Positions 1-8,681 of a stretch of 64,000 nucleotides of DNA are shown one piece after another. The position numbers and the translations under genes were made by a program. The notes below the pieces were generated by a model that searched no databases, had not been told where the DNA came from, and saw nothing but the letters and a program-made list of their open reading frames with translations. The stretch lies in NCBI GenBank assembly GCA_003202005.1, contig QJJF01000003.1:434001-498000 (forward strand), in the 5' to 3' direction. The DNA comes from Williamsia faeni (GTDB taxonomy: Bacteria > Actinomycetota > Actinomycetes > Mycobacteriales > Mycobacteriaceae). Each line of letters begins with the position of its first letter. Positions within the stretch are counted from its first letter, which is position 1.

Positions 1-544
1 CGCCCAAGGTCCGGGCGGCCTGTTCGGCGCGCGGATCGAGCTGGCCCCACACCGAACCGACGGTCCGCACCACCACCGCGATGTTGAAGAACATGTGCGC
101 CAGCAGGATTGCCCACACCGACGATCCGATGTCGAATCGGCCCAGTGGTCCGTGCTCACCGAGCAAGACAGTGAACGCGACACCCACCACGACGGTCGGC
201 AGCACAAAAGGAATCGTGACGATGACCCGCAGCGCGAGTGCGCCGCGTATTTCGAAGTTGGCCAGCACCCACGCCACCGGTAGGCCGACAACGAGGGTGA
301 GGGCCGTACTCGCCGCAGCCTGGGCGACGGTGAACCAGAGAAGGTGTACGGCATTGGCATCGTCGAGCAACGACACGAAGTCGACGCTCGCACTATCGCC
401 GAAGGCTCGCCGCGCCAAGGCCACCAGCGGCCACCCGAACATCACTCCCACGAACAGCAGCGGAAGGGTGCCCGCGGCCGCCACGACAGCTGTTCTCGAC
501 CCCCGCGTGGAGGGTGCGCGCCAGGCGGCCGGGCGAAGCGGCAC
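1..544 (-). CDS. ABC transporter permease, thiamine/iron type (3' end beyond window)
   Basis: Inner-membrane permease of a ThiP/SfuB-like importer. Read from a GTG at 544, about 181 residues are present, with hydrophobic segments separated by short loops typical of binding-protein-dependent permeases. The text runs off the left edge just as the EAA-type coupling loop begins (…EQAARTLG). It starts 5 bases beyond the stop of the ThiB-like gene, so the two are one transcription unit and almost certainly subunits of one importer. No better start lies in frame. The substrate is inferred from the neighbour only; iron or polyamine cannot be excluded. Confidence 0.8.
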   Translation of the reverse strand, partial: MPLRPAAWRAPSTRGSRTAVVAAAGTLPLLFVGVMFGWPLVALARRAFGDSASVDFVSLLDDANAVHLLWFTVAQAAASTALTLVVGLPVAWVLANFEIRGALALRVIVTIPFVLPTVVVGVAFTVLLGEHGPLGRFDIGSSVWAILLAHMFFNIAVVVRTVGSVWGQLDPRAEQAARTLG

Positions 545-549
545 GGCGG

Positions 550-1575
550 TCAGCGACCCATTACGGTGCGCCACTCCTGCTGCCAGGTCTCCCGGTTTTT
601 GGCGATCACTTCCGGTGGCATCGAGGCAGGTGCCTGCGGCTGAGGTGCGAATTGCGCCCAATCGGCCGGTAGCGGAGTTCCGGTACGCACCGGATACACG
701 TACATCGATTCGGGCATTGCCGCCTGTGCCCGCTCGCCGAGCAGGAAGTCGACCACTTTCTGGGCGCCTTCGACATTCTCGGCACCGCGGAGCACACCCG
801 CGTACTCAATCTGGGAGAAGCAGGTGTTGAGAAGAGCCTTGGTGGTCGGCAGGAAAGCCGGCGACGACGCGTACGAAACCACGATCGGCTTGCTGCCCTT
901 TCCTTCGCCCGCGGTGAACTCCTGGTTGTATGCCTCGGTCCAGCCCGGCACCACGCTCACGTCGTTGGCCTTCAGTCGCTCCCAATACGCCTCCCACTGA
1001 CCCTCGTCCGGGTATGCGGAGATCGTCGAGAGCAGGAATGCCATTCCGGGTGACGAGGTGGCCGGGTCCATCACCACGGTCAGCCCTTTGTACTCGGCGG
1101 CAGTCAGGTCTTCGAGGTCGGCGGGCGGTGTGACGTTTCGCTCGGTGAACCATTCGCTGTCGACGTTGACGCAGACGTCGCCGCGATCGATCGCCGTGAG
1201 CCGATTCGGTTCTCCGAGCGAGTACTCCTGCGGACCGAGGTTGTTGTCCGGGCTCGTGTAGGGCTCGATGGCGTCGGCGTCGAGAACCCGGGAGGCAAAG
1301 GTGTTGTCGATGCCGTAGACGACATCGCCGCGTGGCGATCCGGCGGTGAGCGCAATCGACGACGACAACTGCCCGGCGTCGGCTTCCCGCACGACCTTGA
1401 GGGTCAGCCCGGTCTCGGCTTCGAACGAGGCCAGGACGTCGTCAGGCAGGACGAAGGAGTCGTGGGTGAGCAGTACCACCTCGTCGGCGGAGTCGGAATC
1501 GCCACACGCACTGAGGACGCCGGCCCCGACGGAGAGTGCGACGAGTGCTGCGGCGAGCTGTAATTGTCGAAGCAT
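550..1575 (-). CDS. ABC transporter substrate-binding lipoprotein, ThiB family
   Basis: Extracytoplasmic binding lipoprotein for a thiamine-type ABC importer, 341 residues. It opens with a lipoprotein signal ending in the lipobox LSAC, so the mature protein is a lipid-anchored Cys followed by an acidic stretch. Family marks include the VYGIDNTF segment and the Glu/Asp-rich start of the first lobe, which resemble the thiB/SfuA subfamily. I chose the ATG at 1575 because GGAGG sits 5 bases upstream and the signal peptide begins there; an ATG 51 bases further up adds a hydrophilic tail with no ribosome site. The permease follows directly. No TPP riboswitch was found upstream, so the thiamine assignment rests on family resemblance. 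Confidence 0.8.
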   Translation of the reverse strand: MLRQLQLAAALVALSVGAGVLSACGDSDSADEVVLLTHDSFVLPDDVLASFEAETGLTLKVVREADAGQLSSSIALTAGSPRGDVVYGIDNTFASRVLDADAIEPYTSPDNNLGPQEYSLGEPNRLTAIDRGDVCVNVDSEWFTERNVTPPADLEDLTAAEYKGLTVVMDPATSSPGMAFLLSTISAYPDEGQWEAYWERLKANDVSVVPGWTEAYNQEFTAGEGKGSKPIVVSYASSPAFLPTTKALLNTCFSQIEYAGVLRGAENVEGAQKVVDFLLGERAQAAMPESMYVYPVRTGTPLPADWAQFAPQPQAPASMPPEVIAKNRETWQQEWRTVMGR

Positions 1576-1932
1576 CGACCCTCCAGGTGGGTTGTTATCC
1601 GTAGATCGTCGCGGTTGTTCCGCCACCGTGAATCTAAGCAGGCAACGGAAGTCGGCGAGAAATAGACCGTGACGATCACCTCCCGATACCTCGGAAGCGC
1701 TTTCAGATCAGTGCGACCTGAATCCCGTGCCCACAATGTGACATCACAATTGCATCACCAGTAACACTGATCACTCTGGTTGCCAGTTATGGTCCCAGGG
1801 CGACGTCAGCCACTCTGAGTTGGCCGAGCGCTACTGGCGGCAAAGTGATGAAACGGTTACCGTCAGCACGGCGATAGACATGTTGAGCCGTGCTCGAATC
1901 GGGCTCGAACGCGAGATGGGACACCAGGAACT
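1576..1932. other. Intergenic region between divergent genes
   Basis: 357 bases with no convincing gene. They must hold the promoters of the thiamine-type importer (minus) and of the secreted protein (plus). TGTGACATCACA at 1737-1748 is a half-site pair (TGTGA/TCACA) but with only 2 bases between halves, not the 6 of a CRP/GlxR site. No TPP riboswitch core is visible on the minus strand. Confidence 0.5.
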
Positions 1933-2754
1933 GTGCTTTTGAATCAGCAGGCAGGACGCAACCGCGGACGCTTCACCAAGGCCTCCACCGGCCGTGGCGT
2001 CCGCCGAGCAGTCACGGCTGTGGCGATCGCTGCCACCGCGGCACTGGCGGTGCCGGCTGTTTCGTCCGCTGACCCCGCCCCCTTTCCTCCCATACCCAAG
2101 AACCTCAAGATCGATGAGACGACCCTGAAGTCATTCGGCGCGTTCGTGCCGGCGATCATCGGGTCGGCAGCCACCCCCGGCCCGGACGGCAAGGTCGACG
2201 CCAGCCTGCTCTCCAACGCCAAGGTGCTCGCCGCAGATACCGCTCTACCGCCGGAAATCCAGGCGATCTGGGACAAGGTTGTCAGCTTCCTCGACGGCTC
2301 CGGTGGCGGCGGACCCGACATTCCATCGGGCCCGGGCGCGCCGGTCATCCAGCAGTTCCTCTACCCGACCATCGGCCAGGGCTGCATCCCCGGCGGCAAT
2401 TCCGTCGGTTCCGCACTGGTGACCGCCGGACCGCAGCAGGCACCCGCGCCCGGCCCCAAGACGGGTGAGGCCGGCTACGTGTACACCAGCCTGGGCACCG
2501 GCCCGGCGCTGAACAACGACGCCGCTCCGCTCACCGTCGCCTGGATCAATATCGACACCGGGGCCACGGGCCAGCAGAACCTGCGTCGCAATCCCTTGAT
2601 CAACGCCAAAGAAGGACCAGGCACCTTCACCACGATCGTGAAAACCGGTAAGGGTCGTGTGATTTCGGCGATCTACGGGAACGTGACCACCAACATCCAG
2701 GGTAATACCGTGAGCTGCACGATCGTCCCCACTGTCGGACTGGCAGTCATCTAG
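1933..2754 (+). CDS. Secreted protein of unknown function, nocardioform family
   Basis: 273 residues starting at GTG 1933, with AGGA 5 bases upstream. A long basic N-terminus is followed by a hydrophobic stretch and an Ala-x-Ala-like cleavage region (…VSSADPAP), so it should be exported. The mature part has a Pro/Gly-rich linker and a C-terminal region with two Cys, one in QGCIPGG and one in VSCTIVP, that could form a disulfide. The motif VAWINIDTG recurs as VAWFNIDTF in the next gene, so the two are paralogues. I do not recognise a function. A strong terminator follows at 2773. Confidence 0.75.
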   Translation: MLLNQQAGRNRGRFTKASTGRGVRRAVTAVAIAATAALAVPAVSSADPAPFPPIPKNLKIDETTLKSFGAFVPAIIGSAATPGPDGKVDASLLSNAKVLAADTALPPEIQAIWDKVVSFLDGSGGGGPDIPSGPGAPVIQQFLYPTIGQGCIPGGNSVGSALVTAGPQQAPAPGPKTGEAGYVYTSLGTGPALNNDAAPLTVAWINIDTGATGQQNLRRNPLINAKEGPGTFTTIVKTGKGRVISAIYGNVTTNIQGNTVSCTIVPTVGLAVI

Positions 2755-2772
2755 CCACCGCGTACTCCACAG

Positions 2773-2804
2773 CAGGCGTCGACCTTCCGGTCGGCGCCTG
2801 TTTT
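2773..2804 (+). terminator. Rho-independent terminator
   Basis: A 12-bp stem (arms CAGGCGTCGACC and GGTCGGCGCCTG, one G-U pair) with a TTCC loop and a T run. It lies 19 bases after the stop of the first secreted-protein gene, so the second secreted-protein gene needs its own promoter. Confidence 0.8.
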
Positions 2805-2952
2805 GTGTTGTCCAGAGCACACTTCGGATCGCCCCAGATCCGTTGATGCACAGTCGAACAGCGAAACGATCGCGGTTGCGTCACAGGTTGAACTCACAAC
2901 TTGCATACGCCTCCGGCGCCGTGGTCTTGTGTACCAAGAGCAACATTGGCCA

Positions 2953-2976
2953 CATCTGTCACATTTGTAACAGATG
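2953..2976. promoter_or_regulatory. Palindrome with MtrA-like direct repeat
   Basis: Outer arms CATCTGT (2953-2959) and ACAGATG (2970-2976) form an inverted repeat. Inside it GTCACATTT (2958-2966) and GTAACAGAT (2967-2975) form a 9-bp-phased direct repeat of GTNAC, the arrangement reported for MtrA sites in mycobacteria. It lies 29-52 bases before the ATG of the secreted-protein gene at 3005, so it would overlap the promoter. Binding is not shown. Confidence 0.5.
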
Positions 2977-3004
2977 GGACCACAGCGTCTGTCCAAGGAG
3001 ATCC

Positions 3005-3904
3005 ATGCCCAGCTCAACGATGATCCGCCGCAGCGCCGCAGCCCTGGCGGTCGGTTTGTCTGCCGCCCTGCTGACCCCGGCCATGGCACTGGCTGCACCG
3101 GTCGCACCCGACGCGGTCACCGTGACCGCACCGGCGCAGACCCCGGGCAACGACGCACTCAAGGCCGCGATCGCCGCGCTCACCAGGTCGGCAGTCGATC
3201 CTGCTGCCCTCGCCGCCGCGAAGGCACTCCTGAGCGGCACACCGCAGATCGAGTCCACACCGGCCGCAGAGATCACTGCCACGCCGGCGGCCGACGCCAC
3301 CGACTTTGCGGCGTCACTCGCCGCAGCCGATGCTGCGCTGGAGAAGTTGGGCATCCAATCCTTCATCAACCCCTCCGTCGCCTTCAACTGCGTCGCGCCC
3401 ACCGAGGAGAATCCGTTCGGACTCGTTCCGGCCGTCGGCGGTGCCGCACCGGGTCCGTATGTCATCCCGGGCCTGAAGGTTCCGGAGTTTCTGAAGCCCT
3501 TTCTCCCGGCGGGTTTCTCGCCCGAGCTGGTCGGCGACGGTGAAACCCTGTTCGGATTCGTCCCGGCAGGGATCACCGCAGACGGTGGGGGCACCGGCAT
3601 GCAGGTCGCCTGGTTCAACATCGACACCTTCAAAGGTGGTTTTGTCGACATGGCGCCGGTCGGCACCACGATCACCGACCAGCTGATCAAGCAGGTGAAG
3701 AAGGTCAGGAATCTCAGCCCCACCGAAGAAGCCACTGCTCGCGCCGTCATCAGCCCCCTGGCAAAGGCATTTGACCTGCCCGGCGCCCGTCTCGCACCGG
3801 TCGCGACCGGTAACGGCACCGTGCTGTCGGCTGTCTTCGGCACCGTGCAGAACGGTGACCGCAGTTGTTTCTTCCTCCCGATGATCGGGATCACTCAGGT
3901 TTAG
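3005..3904 (+). CDS. Secreted protein of unknown function, paralogue of the preceding one
   Basis: 299 residues from ATG 3005, which has a near-perfect AAGGAG 5 bases upstream; an upstream in-frame ATG at 2843 would read through the promoter palindrome and is rejected. The N-terminus (MPSSTMIRRSAAALAV…) is a Sec signal ending near ALAAPVAP. An Ala-rich helical region follows, then a domain with Cys in AFNCVAP and in DRSCFFL near the C-terminus, matching the Cys layout of the upstream paralogue. Another secreted protein follows 34 bases downstream and may be co-transcribed. Function unknown. Confidence 0.75.
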   Translation: MPSSTMIRRSAAALAVGLSAALLTPAMALAAPVAPDAVTVTAPAQTPGNDALKAAIAALTRSAVDPAALAAAKALLSGTPQIESTPAAEITATPAADATDFAASLAAADAALEKLGIQSFINPSVAFNCVAPTEENPFGLVPAVGGAAPGPYVIPGLKVPEFLKPFLPAGFSPELVGDGETLFGFVPAGITADGGGTGMQVAWFNIDTFKGGFVDMAPVGTTITDQLIKQVKKVRNLSPTEEATARAVISPLAKAFDLPGARLAPVATGNGTVLSAVFGTVQNGDRSCFFLPMIGITQV

Positions 3905-3938
3905 TCCGCCGACGCGGACCTTTGTAGGAGAAGTGGTC

Positions 3939-5123
3939 ATGAAGAGTGTTCACAAGCAAGCACTACGACGTGTCGGGGCCCGCGGCCTCACCGCCACCGC
4001 GATTGCGGCAGTGGTCGCCGGCGGTCTTGGTTCCACCGGTATCGCATCCGCCGAGCCCGTTCCGACGGGTGGAACGGCGGGCAAGGTGTTCGCGAACATC
4101 GGTCTGCCCGATGATCGTTGGGTAACAGGTGCCGGATCCGCCGATCGCTTCACGTACTGGACCGATGCCGCCACCGAACGCACCGAACTGAGCAGCGCCG
4201 CTGTCTATCTCCCCCGCGGGCAAGCACCGCAGGGCGGATGGCCGGTGGTGGCCTGGGCGCATGACACCGTCGGATTGGCGGACAAGTGCGCACCGTCGTG
4301 GTCGGGCAAGACCGAATCGGCCGCGCACTGGAACGACATCACACCGTGGCTCCGCAAGGGCTACGCAGTAGTCGCCTCCGACTACGCCGGCCTCGGCGTC
4401 GAGGGCGCACTCCCCGACCTCCAGACGAACATCAAGGCCCACAACATCGTTGACGCCGTCAAGGCCGCACACGACATCACCGGAGAACTCTCCGACCGAT
4501 GGGTTGTGAACGGAAACGGCAGCGGCGCAACGGCAGCGCTGGCCACTGCTCGCAGTGCCACTCAGATCCAGGGTCCCGGACTGGACTTCCGCGGCGCAAC
4601 GGTCACCAGCGTTCCCGACAACCTCGGGGAACTCGTCCTCAATGCCGGTCCCGAATTCATCCCGGTGCCACTGCCGTCGGACCTGACCGCAGAGGTGCTG
4701 TACGCCGTTGCCGGTATCCGCGGATCGCATCCCGAGCTGAACCTGGACTCGTACCTGACCACCGAGGGCAAAGCGTTGGCGGACAAGGCGGTCACGATGT
4801 GCTCGGCCGAACTGCAGAGCGCGGTGGCGTCGACCAGTTTGAACCAACTGTTCAGCCGTCCGGTGGCATCGATTCCGAATCTCCGCCCCATCGTGCAGGC
4901 CTATCTCGGGGTTCCCGACACCGGGTACGTCAAGCCGGTCTTCTTCGGCCAGGGCCTGCTCGACACCACCGTGATCCTGCCCTACACGCTCGAGTTCCTC
5001 GGCCGCGTCGAGGCATCGAGCCAATCGACAACCATCCTCACCTACCCGGTGGACGGACAGGGAACTGCGGCAGCAGCATTCCCGGACGCCTCGTCGTTTG
5101 TCGCCGCGCTGTTCGCCCGGTAG
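3939..5123 (+). CDS. Secreted alpha/beta-hydrolase of secretory-lipase (LIP) family, probably catalytically inactive
   Basis: 394 residues from ATG 3939, with TAGGAG 8 bases upstream (a GTG at 3933 is too close to it). The signal peptide ends near SAEPVP. The fold follows bacterial secretory lipases: oxyanion region AWAHDTVG, SDYAGLG strand-turn, nucleophile elbow, Asp loop GQGLLDTTV, and a final strand where the catalytic His sits. The elbow here reads GNGSG (residues 192-196), so the Ser of G-x-S-x-G is Gly. The terminal motif reads YPVDGQGT (369-376), with Gln where the family has His. Asp is kept. This looks like a pseudoenzyme or one with shifted chemistry. The membrane protein at 5131 starts 7 bases after the stop. 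Confidence 0.8.
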   Translation: MKSVHKQALRRVGARGLTATAIAAVVAGGLGSTGIASAEPVPTGGTAGKVFANIGLPDDRWVTGAGSADRFTYWTDAATERTELSSAAVYLPRGQAPQGGWPVVAWAHDTVGLADKCAPSWSGKTESAAHWNDITPWLRKGYAVVASDYAGLGVEGALPDLQTNIKAHNIVDAVKAAHDITGELSDRWVVNGNGSGATAALATARSATQIQGPGLDFRGATVTSVPDNLGELVLNAGPEFIPVPLPSDLTAEVLYAVAGIRGSHPELNLDSYLTTEGKALADKAVTMCSAELQSAVASTSLNQLFSRPVASIPNLRPIVQAYLGVPDTGYVKPVFFGQGLLDTTVILPYTLEFLGRVEASSQSTTILTYPVDGQGTAAAAFPDASSFVAALFAR

Positions 5124-5130
5124 AGGCGGT

Positions 5131-5847
5131 ATGCGTCTGCCCCACTGGGAGTTGCCCGAGCGAAAGGTCTTCCTCGCTGCGACGCTGGCGGTTTCGGCCG
5201 CCGGCGCCGCGCGGTGGCGGCCCGGCGTGGCCGTCGCCAAACCTGCTGCTCTGGCCGCACTGGCCGTGGGCGTGGCGCGCGGTGCACGGCAACGTTCCGG
5301 CATCGACAACGCACTGCTGACGGCCGCGATCACTGCTTCGGCCGCCGGCGACTATTTCATGTATCGCGAGGAGTTCGCCACCGGTGCCGAGAAGGACCGA
5401 CAGATCCAAACGGGTGCAACGATGTTCGGTCTGGCGCACCTGTCCTATCTCGGCTTGCTGACGAGGCACGGAGCGCGGCCCACCAGAGCGCGATTGCTGT
5501 CCCGCTTCGGAGTGATGAACGAGGTCACCGCACTGCTGGTGGTCAACGCGCCGAGATTGCTTCCGGTCCTGGGAACCTACGGAGCAACATTGGCGACCAT
5601 GGCGGCCACGGCCGGTGATCCGGTACTCACCGCTGGTGACCCCGGCGACCCCATCCGCAAGCTGTCCTTCGGCGGGATCACATTCATGGCGTCGGATGCG
5701 CTGCTGATGAATCGCCGATACCTGCTGCGTGGCACGGGTTCACGCGCGGTCACCGAAGCCGCCGTGCTGTCAACGTATTTCGTGGCCCAGATGCTGCTGC
5801 TCGACGGGATGGTCAGCGTCACTCGTCGCTCACCCGGGCGCGGGTGA
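5131..5847 (+). CDS. YhhN-family membrane protein (lysoplasmalogenase-like)
   Basis: 238 residues with about eight hydrophobic segments. Family marks in order: KPAALAAL near the N-terminus, the AGDYFMY acidic motif, FGLAHLSYL, and a late GGITFMASDALL segment. YhhN/TMEM86 proteins hydrolyse lysoplasmalogens or related lipids in other organisms; the role in actinomycetes is not established. ATG 5131 is chosen because it sits 7 bases after the lipase-like stop behind a weak AGAGGCGG site. An upstream in-frame start at 5098 would overlap that gene. Converges on the sugar porter. Confidence 0.75.
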   Translation: MRLPHWELPERKVFLAATLAVSAAGAARWRPGVAVAKPAALAALAVGVARGARQRSGIDNALLTAAITASAAGDYFMYREEFATGAEKDRQIQTGATMFGLAHLSYLGLLTRHGARPTRARLLSRFGVMNEVTALLVVNAPRLLPVLGTYGATLATMAATAGDPVLTAGDPGDPIRKLSFGGITFMASDALLMNRRYLLRGTGSRAVTEAAVLSTYFVAQMLLLDGMVSVTRRSPGRG

Positions 5848-5855
5848 TCGTGGGT

Positions 5856-7325
5856 TCAGAGCTTGCCGTGCTCCTTGAGAACAGCTTCGACTTCAGTGAG
5901 TGAATCCATGTCCTCGAGTTCCATGCCCTTGGTCTCCGGCACCTTGTAGTGCACGTAGAACCAGGAGATGAACGCGCAGAAGGCGAAGAATCCGTAGATC
6001 CAGGCCAGACCGAGAACGCTGTTGAGCTCGGGGAAGAGCAGCGAGATCGTGAAGTTGGCCAGCCAGTTGACCGCGGTGCAGATACCGAGTGCGACACCGC
6101 GGATGCGGTTGGGGAACATCTCACCGAGCATCACCCACATCACCGGACCCCAGGTGGCGGCGAACGCGACCACAAAGAGGTTGGCGCCGATCAATGCGAC
6201 CACACCCCAATCGTCGGGCAGGGTGATGTCATCGCCCGATCCGACCTGCTGGGTGAACGCGATACACGCCAGCAACAGTCCGATGAACATGCCGACCGAA
6301 CCGATCAACAAGAGTTTTCGCCGACCGATCCGGTCGACGAACAAGATCGCGGCAAATGTCATCACCACGTTGATCAACGCGGTGATGACCGAGGTCCTGA
6401 ACGACTCACTCTCGCTGAATCCGACCGACTGCCACAACGTAGTCGAGTAGTAGAAGATCGCGTTGATGCCGACGAACTGTTGCAGCACCGCGATCCAGAT
6501 ACCCACCCACACAAGCGGGTGCAAACCGAAGGACGGGCCGCGAATGTCCTTGATGGACACCGAGGATTCCCGTTTGAGGGTCAGGCGGATCTCTTTGACC
6601 CGGGCCAGCGGGTCGGCCTCTCCCGTGACCTCGGTCAGAATGCGCGCCGCTTCTTGGTCGAGGTTGCTGCCGACCAGATAGCGCGGCGACTCCGGGATCG
6701 TCAACGCGCAGACCCCATAGACGAGGGCCGGGACGACGCCCACCATGAACATCCAGCGCCAGGCCTCGATGCCGAACCACAGATCGCTGCTCGCGCTGCC
6801 TGCACTGTCGGCGAGCAATGCATCCGAGAGCAGTGCGATGAAAATACCCATGGTGATGGCCAATTGCTGCAAGGAGCCCAGCGCGCCGCGGTAGGTGGCC
6901 GGTGCGATCTCGGCGATGTACGCCGGCGCGATCACCGACGCAATACCGATGCCGAGGCCGCCGATCACACGCCAGAACAACAGATCTGGGACCGAGAAGG
7001 CCAGTCCGGTGCCGATCGACGACACCGTGAACAGCGCCGAGCCCAGCAACATCACCTTCTTGCGACCCCAGATGTCTGCCAGGCGGCCGGCAAACCAGGC
7101 GCCGAGCGCACACCCGAGGAGTGCGATCGCGACTGAAAAACCCTTCATGAAGTGGTTCAGCTCAAAGTGATCACCGATGGAATCGACAGCGCCGTTGACC
7201 ACGGAACTGTCGAAGCCGAAGAGGAAGCCACCCACGGCAGCGGCCACGGTGACACCGATGACCTTGGCAACGTGGGTATCTCGGCCTTGCTGCGACTTGG
7301 GTTTGTTGGCTGCGCCAGTGGACAT
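5856..7325 (-). CDS. MFS transporter, sugar porter family
   Basis: 489 residues, the usual length of sugar porters. Twelve membrane segments are apparent. Signatures: GFLFGFDSSVVNGA in TM1, GRLADIWGRKK between TM2 and TM3, PESPRYL after TM6, DRIGRRKLL between TM8 and TM9, and PETKGMELEDM at the C-terminus. It should take up a hexose, polyol or similar by proton symport. The ATG at 7325 has AAGGTAGG upstream. A palindrome lies in the leader (7344-7360). No sugar catabolic genes adjoin, so the substrate is open. Confidence 0.88.
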   Translation of the reverse strand: MSTGAANKPKSQQGRDTHVAKVIGVTVAAAVGGFLFGFDSSVVNGAVDSIGDHFELNHFMKGFSVAIALLGCALGAWFAGRLADIWGRKKVMLLGSALFTVSSIGTGLAFSVPDLLFWRVIGGLGIGIASVIAPAYIAEIAPATYRGALGSLQQLAITMGIFIALLSDALLADSAGSASSDLWFGIEAWRWMFMVGVVPALVYGVCALTIPESPRYLVGSNLDQEAARILTEVTGEADPLARVKEIRLTLKRESSVSIKDIRGPSFGLHPLVWVGIWIAVLQQFVGINAIFYYSTTLWQSVGFSESESFRTSVITALINVVMTFAAILFVDRIGRRKLLLIGSVGMFIGLLLACIAFTQQVGSGDDITLPDDWGVVALIGANLFVVAFAATWGPVMWVMLGEMFPNRIRGVALGICTAVNWLANFTISLLFPELNSVLGLAWIYGFFAFCAFISWFYVHYKVPETKGMELEDMDSLTEVEAVLKEHGKL

Positions 7326-7343
7326 AGATCTGACCTACCTTCC

Positions 7344-7360
7344 CAGGCGGCGGCCGCCTG
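7344..7360. promoter_or_regulatory. Leader palindrome of the sugar porter
   Basis: CAGGCGG (7344-7350) and CCGCCTG (7354-7360) are perfect arms with a CGG spacer, 18-35 bases before the porter start. A second small repeat, CTGTC/GACAG, follows at 7358-7373. Either an operator or an RNA hairpin near the ribosome site. Confidence 0.4.
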
Positions 7361-7476
7361 TCAGCTCCGACAGATTCACCATCAGGTGACGCTACGCCGC
7401 TGATGCTGCCGAAGTCTTTAGGTTGGCAGAAGAAGATCGATCACAACTCGGTCACCATCGAAGTACGAACCGGGCT

Positions 7477-7962
7477 TCAGACCGTCGCAGAGCCGGAGCA
7501 AGATGAGTACTGCGGATTGACCATCGGAACAAACGCCAGTGCCCCGATCTTCTGATGCACGATGAAAGAGATGTTGCCCCGGCCTGTTTGGAGCGATCCT
7601 TCCCAGTTCACCGAATGCCCCCGAGATGGGAGGATCACCGTCCCGACGGCACCGGTGCTCGTGTTGGTCCAGCGCACGGTTGTCTCCACGGTGTACTCGA
7701 ACAGCGACGCCGACCGCAGGGTGTTGGCGCTGAGGTACAGCACCGGCGGTCTGGCACCGTCTTTCGGGATTTCGACGTTGTTGTAGACGTCGACGGCGAT
7801 GCGTAACGGAACTGACGACCACGGATCGGGACTGTTGCAGCTGATGGTGTCGATGAGCTGCGGTTCGGCCGCCGCCGGTGCAGCCACCACCCCGAGCACG
7901 ATTCCAGAACCCGCGGCCACGGCGACCGCCGCTATTCGTTGCAGCAACGAAAACCTGGTCAT
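7477..7962 (-). CDS. Small secreted protein of unknown function
   Basis: 161 residues from ATG 7962, preceded by GGAGG 9 bases upstream. A Sec signal (MTRFSLLQRIAAVAVAAGSG…) ends in PAAAEPQL. The mature part is about 125 residues, rich in beta-prone segments, with exactly two Cys, in ISCNSP near the start and in YSSCSG near the end, likely one disulfide. The longer open frame reaching 8178 adds a non-coding-like N-terminus and is rejected. I do not recognise the family. It is divergent from the HhH-GPD gene. Confidence 0.7.
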   Translation of the reverse strand: MTRFSLLQRIAAVAVAAGSGIVLGVVAAPAAAEPQLIDTISCNSPDPWSSVPLRIAVDVYNNVEIPKDGARPPVLYLSANTLRSASLFEYTVETTVRWTNTSTGAVGTVILPSRGHSVNWEGSLQTGRGNISFIVHQKIGALAFVPMVNPQYSSCSGSATV

Positions 7963-8095
7963 GATGCATCGCCTCCAGCTGTGCACGTGACCCGACCCTC
8001 TTGCATTGAACCAGCTCACCGGGATGCTCTGCGGCATTTTCCGTCTCTGCCGATAAGCTGGGTTGGCAGAAATCACCCGGCGACCGGAGGTCCGC

Positions 8096-8680
8096 ATGAC
8101 CCGCCAGATCTGTATCGCGCAAGAGCCAGAAGCCGACAAGCTCCTGTCCGTCGATGACTTCGCACTGGTTGTCGGCATGACCCTGGATCAGCAGTTCCCG
8201 ATGGAAGCGGCGTTCAAAGGCCCGCAGAAAATCGCCGAGCGGATGGACGGCTTTGAACTGCAGAAGATCGCCGCCTCCGATCCGGATGAGTTCGTGGCGC
8301 TGTGCTCGCAGACCCCGGCCATCCACCGGTTCCCCGGTTCGATGGCAAAACGCATCCATGACCTGGCAGTTTTCATCTCCGACAACTACGACGGCTCCCC
8401 TTCCGCCATCTGGACCGAGGGTGATCCCGACGGAAAGACAGTGCTCAAACGCCTCAAATCGCTCCCTGGTTGGGGCGACATGAAGGCCCGCATCTTCCTC
8501 GCCCTGCTCGGCAAGCAGCTCGGAGTGGAGCCGGACGGCTGGCGCCAGGCCGCCGGGGATTACGGAAACGAGGGCGAACGCCGGTCGGTGGCCGACGTCG
8601 TCGACAGCGTGAGCCTGCAAGAGGTCCGCGATTTCAAGAAGCAGGCGAAAGCCGCCGCCAAGGCCGCCAAGACCGGCTGA
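8096..8680 (+). CDS. HhH-GPD family protein of actinobacterial type
   Basis: 194 residues from ATG 8096, with CGGAGG 5 bases upstream. The helix-hairpin-helix appears as LPGWGDMKARIFLALLGKQ around residues 126-144, and the flanking helices match the uncharacterised HhH-GPD family found across Actinobacteria, related to endonuclease III/AlkA glycosylases. No clear catalytic Asp or FeS cysteine cluster is visible, so glycosylase activity is uncertain. The tail is Lys/Ala-rich (KKQAKAAAKAAKTG), as in many actinobacterial DNA-binding proteins. Likely a DNA repair or DNA-binding role. Confidence 0.8.
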   Translation: MTRQICIAQEPEADKLLSVDDFALVVGMTLDQQFPMEAAFKGPQKIAERMDGFELQKIAASDPDEFVALCSQTPAIHRFPGSMAKRIHDLAVFISDNYDGSPSAIWTEGDPDGKTVLKRLKSLPGWGDMKARIFLALLGKQLGVEPDGWRQAAGDYGNEGERRSVADVVDSVSLQEVRDFKKQAKAAAKAAKTG

Positions 8681-8681
8681 G

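Noticed and set aside
1737-1748. CRP/GlxR site TGTGA-TCACA
   Set aside because: Half-sites are 2 bases apart instead of 6, so spacing does not fit the family.
1576-1932. TPP riboswitch before the ThiB-like gene
   Set aside because: The minus strand lacks the CTGAGA and GCG-x-AGGGA core; only a promoter region is seen.
5949-7136. 395-residue open frame opposite the sugar porter
   Set aside because: Antisense shadow of a clear MFS gene; composition is Arg/Asp/His-rich without domain signatures.
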